A DNA stretch of 7,161 nt from Pseudomonadota bacterium (lineage in GTDB: Bacteria > Pseudomonadota > Gammaproteobacteria > Steroidobacterales > Steroidobacteraceae), in assembly GCA_021805275.1 (NCBI GenBank), contig JAJZFQ010000025.1, forward strand, positions 1 through 7,161, written 5' to 3'. Below, in pieces: positions 5,366-7,161 of the stretch. A program made the position numbers and the translations under genes. The notes beneath the pieces are model-generated. The model was not told the origin of the DNA, searched no databases, and worked only from the letters and a program-made list of their open reading frames with translations. Position 1 is the stretch's first letter, and each line of letters starts with the position of its first letter.

Positions 5366-5971
5366 ATGGCGGCAACGCCGATCAGGCTGGTGGTGGGGCT
5401 CGGCAATCCGGGCCCCACCTATGCCCGCACGCGGCACAACGCCGGCTTTGCGTTCATCGAGGAGTTGGCACGCCGCAGCGGCGCGAGCCTGCGCGCCGAG
5501 TCGCGCCACCAGGGCGAGCTGGCACGGGCTCGCATCGCGGAGCAGGACGTGTGGCTGCTGAAGCCCATGACCTACATGAACCTCAGCGGCGCCTCCGTGC
5601 AAAGCGTCACGGCGTTCTACCGGATCCCGCTTGAGGCGGTGCTCGTGGCGCACGATGAGCTTGATTTTTCTCCCGGGGTGGTGCGTTTGAAGCACGGCGG
5701 TGGTGCTGGCGGCCACAACGGACTGCGCGACATCATGGCGCGCCTGGGTGATGGGTTCTGGCGACTACGCATCGGGATCGGTCACCCGGGAGACCGCGAT
5801 GCCGTGTTGAATTATGTGCTTGGCCGGCCGATGGCCGGCGAGTCTGGATTAATCGAAGAGGCGCTGCGCGCGGCCGCAGATGTGTTGCCGACGATGTTGA
5901 CCGACGGGGCACAGAAGGCCATGAACGAGTTGCATTCGCGCACCGCGCCGTCTTCGAATCGTCCGGCGTGA
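5366..5971 (+). CDS. pth: Peptidyl-tRNA hydrolase
   Basis: Pth cleaves the ester bond of peptidyl-tRNAs that fall off ribosomes, freeing tRNA for reuse. The 201-aa product matches E. coli Pth (194 aa). The family signature is VVGLGNPGPTYARTRHNAGF (9-28), with Asn14 and catalytic His24. Asn72 lies in KPMTYMNLSG, Asp97 in HDELD (96-100), and Asn118 in GGGAGGHNGLRDI. These are equivalent to E. coli N10, H20, N68, D93 and N114, so all active-site residues are present. The last 10 or so residues (TAPSSNRPA) are a short variable tail. The ATG at 5366 begins four residues before the conserved strand. It has no strong ribosome-binding site, and being 9 bp after rplY it probably depends on coupling to that gene. 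rplY-pth-ychF order is common in gammaproteobacteria. Confidence 0.97.
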   Translation: MAATPIRLVVGLGNPGPTYARTRHNAGFAFIEELARRSGASLRAESRHQGELARARIAEQDVWLLKPMTYMNLSGASVQSVTAFYRIPLEAVLVAHDELDFSPGVVRLKHGGGAGGHNGLRDIMARLGDGFWRLRIGIGHPGDRDAVLNYVLGRPMAGESGLIEEALRAAADVLPTMLTDGAQKAMNELHSRTAPSSNRPA

Positions 5972-5997
5972 TGCCGGGCTGGTGAGGAGTTTCAGTC

Positions 5998-7092
5998 ATG
6001 TCTATCCGCTGCGGCATCGTGGGTCTGCCCAATGTCGGCAAGTCGACACTGTTCAACGCGCTGACCCAGGCACAGAACGCCGCGGCTGCCAACTATCCGT
6101 TCTGCACGATCGACCCTAACATCGGAATGGTTCCCGTGCCTGACGCGCGTCTTGCAGCGCTCGCCGAGATCGTTCATCCGCAGCGCATCGTCCCGGCGAC
6201 AGTGGAGTTCGTCGATATTGCGGGGCTCGTGGCCGGCGCTTCCAAGGGTGAGGGGCTCGGAAACCAGTTTCTCTCGCACATTCGCGAGGTGGATGCGATC
6301 GCGCACGTGGTTCGTTGTTTCGAGAGCTCGGACATCGTGCACGTCGCCGGCAAGATCGATCCGCTGAGCGACATCGAGGTGATCGATACCGAGCTTGCGC
6401 TCGCGGATCTCGCCACGGTGGACAAGGGCCTCGATCGGGCGGTCAAGGCGGCCAAGAGCGGTGACAAGGAAGCGCTGCGCAAGAAGGTGCTGCTCGAGCG
6501 GGTCAAGGCGCATCTGGATCAGGTCAAGCCAGTGCGGGCGATGTCCCTCTCACCGGAGGAGGCGCGCGATGTGCGTGAGCTGCAGCTGCTCACGGCGAAG
6601 CCCGTGATGTACGTCGCGAACGTGGCTGAAGCGGGCTTCAAGAACAATCGCCTGCTCACCGCGGTGGAGCAGCATGCTGCGGCAGAGGGTGCAGTTACGG
6701 TGGCGGTTTGTGCGGCCATCGAATCGGAAATTGCCCAGCTGGAGGCGGCCGACCGGGCAGGCTTTCTGGGCGAACTCGGGCTGGAGGAGCCGGGGCTCGA
6801 CCGGGTAATCCGGGCCGGCTACCAGCTGCTCGGCCTGCAGACCTATTTCACCGCCGGGGAGAAAGAGGTCCGGGCCTGGACGGTCGCGGTTGGGGCGACG
6901 GCCCCCCAGGCCGCCGGTGTCATCCACACAGATTTCGAGCGCGGGTTCATTCGGGCCGAGGTCATCGGCTACGCCGACTACATTGCCTGTCGGGGGGAGG
7001 CCGGAGCGCGGGAAGTCGGCAAGCTGCGCCTGGAAGGCAAGGAGTACGTCATGCACGAAGGGGACGTCGTCCACTTCCGGTTCAATGTCTAG
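5998..7092 (+). CDS. ychF: Redox-responsive ribosome-binding ATPase YchF (Obg/OLA1 family)
   Basis: YchF is a universally conserved P-loop NTPase that, unlike other Obg-family members, prefers ATP. It binds ribosomes and in E. coli is linked to oxidative-stress responses. The 364-aa product matches E. coli (363 aa). G1/Walker A is GLPNVGKST (9-17), switch regions include [10 protein letters not shown] (32-41), and G3 is DIAGL (73-77), followed by [15 protein letters not shown]. An Asn-containing NVAE (208-211) takes the place of the usual NKxD and explains the altered nucleotide specificity. A helical insertion spans about 127-200, and the TGS domain starts near 281 ([15 protein letters not shown]) and runs to the C-terminal [14 protein letters not shown] (5984-5989) is a strong ribosome-binding site 8 nt before ATG 5998. 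It lies 26 bp after pth, probably in the same transcript. Confidence 0.98.
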   Translation: MSIRCGIVGLPNVGKSTLFNALTQAQNAAAANYPFCTIDPNIGMVPVPDARLAALAEIVHPQRIVPATVEFVDIAGLVAGASKGEGLGNQFLSHIREVDAIAHVVRCFESSDIVHVAGKIDPLSDIEVIDTELALADLATVDKGLDRAVKAAKSGDKEALRKKVLLERVKAHLDQVKPVRAMSLSPEEARDVRELQLLTAKPVMYVANVAEAGFKNNRLLTAVEQHAAAEGAVTVAVCAAIESEIAQLEAADRAGFLGELGLEEPGLDRVIRAGYQLLGLQTYFTAGEKEVRAWTVAVGATAPQAAGVIHTDFERGFIRAEVIGYADYIACRGEAGAREVGKLRLEGKEYVMHEGDVVHFRFNV

Positions 7093-7096
7093 CCGG

Positions 7097-7126
7097 TTGA
7101 CACCCGCGCGGTCCCCCGCCGACAAT
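7097..7126 (+). promoter_or_regulatory. Candidate sigma70 promoter reading out of the window
   Basis: A perfect TTGACA (7097-7102) is followed after 18 bp by GACAAT (7121-7126, 4 of 6). A strongly GC discriminator (GCGCCCCC) follows, a hallmark of stringently controlled rRNA/tRNA promoters. It starts 4 bp after the ychF stop, so it would serve a gene beyond the right edge, possibly a tRNA. The downstream target is not visible. Confidence 0.5.
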
Positions 7127-7127
7127 G

Positions 7128-7144
7128 CGCCCCCTTCGGGGGCG
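7128..7144 (+). other. GC-rich hairpin downstream of ychF
   Basis: CGCCCCC (7128-7134) pairs with GGGGGCG (7138-7144) around TTC, or as a shorter C(TTCG)G tetraloop hairpin. No T-tract follows, so an intrinsic terminator for ychF is not well supported. It overlaps the expected start region of the candidate promoter just upstream. Confidence 0.4.
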
Positions 7145-7161
7145 ACCGCCGAGGCACCGGG

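Noticed and set aside
4565..5716. A 383-codon minus-strand frame opposite rplY and pth.
   Set aside because: It spans two conserved sense genes and their junction and has no recognisable motif, so it is a shadow frame.
5897..5925. TTGACC in pth as the -35 of a ychF promoter.
   Set aside because: The hexamer 17 bp downstream is CATGAA, only 3 of 6 matches. The short 26-bp gap and strong ribosome-binding site are enough to explain ychF as part of the rplY-pth transcript.

Overview
This is an ordinary-looking housekeeping segment of a high-GC bacterial chromosome, almost certainly from a gammaproteobacterium. The evidence is the gene order lolB - ispE - tRNA-Gln(TTG) - prs - rplY - pth - ychF, which matches the arrangement known from Pseudomonas and its relatives, together with proteins that follow their E. 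coli counterparts along their whole length. LolB, an outer-membrane lipoprotein receptor found in Gram-negatives, also fits. Strong GC at third codon positions and the long form of L25 point to a GC-rich lineage of the Chromatiales/Xanthomonadales/Pseudomonas type. I cannot name a genus.

Layout. (1) 1-677: the 3' part of mtgA, a monofunctional peptidoglycan glycosyltransferase, cut by the left edge. (2) 684-1766, minus strand: prfA (release factor 1), convergent with mtgA with only 6 bp between the stop codons. (3) 1767-1869: a divergent promoter region holding a 9-bp inverted repeat, a candidate prfA promoter and a -10-like box almost touching lolB. (4) 1870-3341: lolB and ispE, overlapping by 16 bp. 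(5) 3342-3538: tRNA-Gln(TTG), with a perfect hairpin on each side. (6) 3539-4495: prs. (7) 4496-4639: a 144-bp leader with a hairpin and a weak terminator-like element. (8) 4640-7092: rplY, pth and ychF, closely spaced on one strand. (9) 7093-7161: a promoter-like sequence and a GC hairpin leading out of the window.

How the genes fit together. Most of the window serves translation: RF1 ends it at UAA/UAG, Pth recycles peptidyl-tRNA, L25 binds 5S rRNA, YchF is a ribosome-associated ATPase, and tRNA-Gln decodes CAA/CAG. Prs makes PRPP for nucleotides, histidine and tryptophan. IspE feeds isoprenoid synthesis, which supplies the lipid carrier used with MtgA's lipid II substrate. LolB and MtgA build the envelope.

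I found no mobile element, CRISPR array, defence system or unknown gene. The points most worth checking are regulatory or comparative: a consensus-like promoter inside ispE that coincides with a run of rare codons and could drive tRNA-Gln-prs, the absence of hemA between prfA and lolB, and an Asn in place of the usual His in MtgA motif 1.
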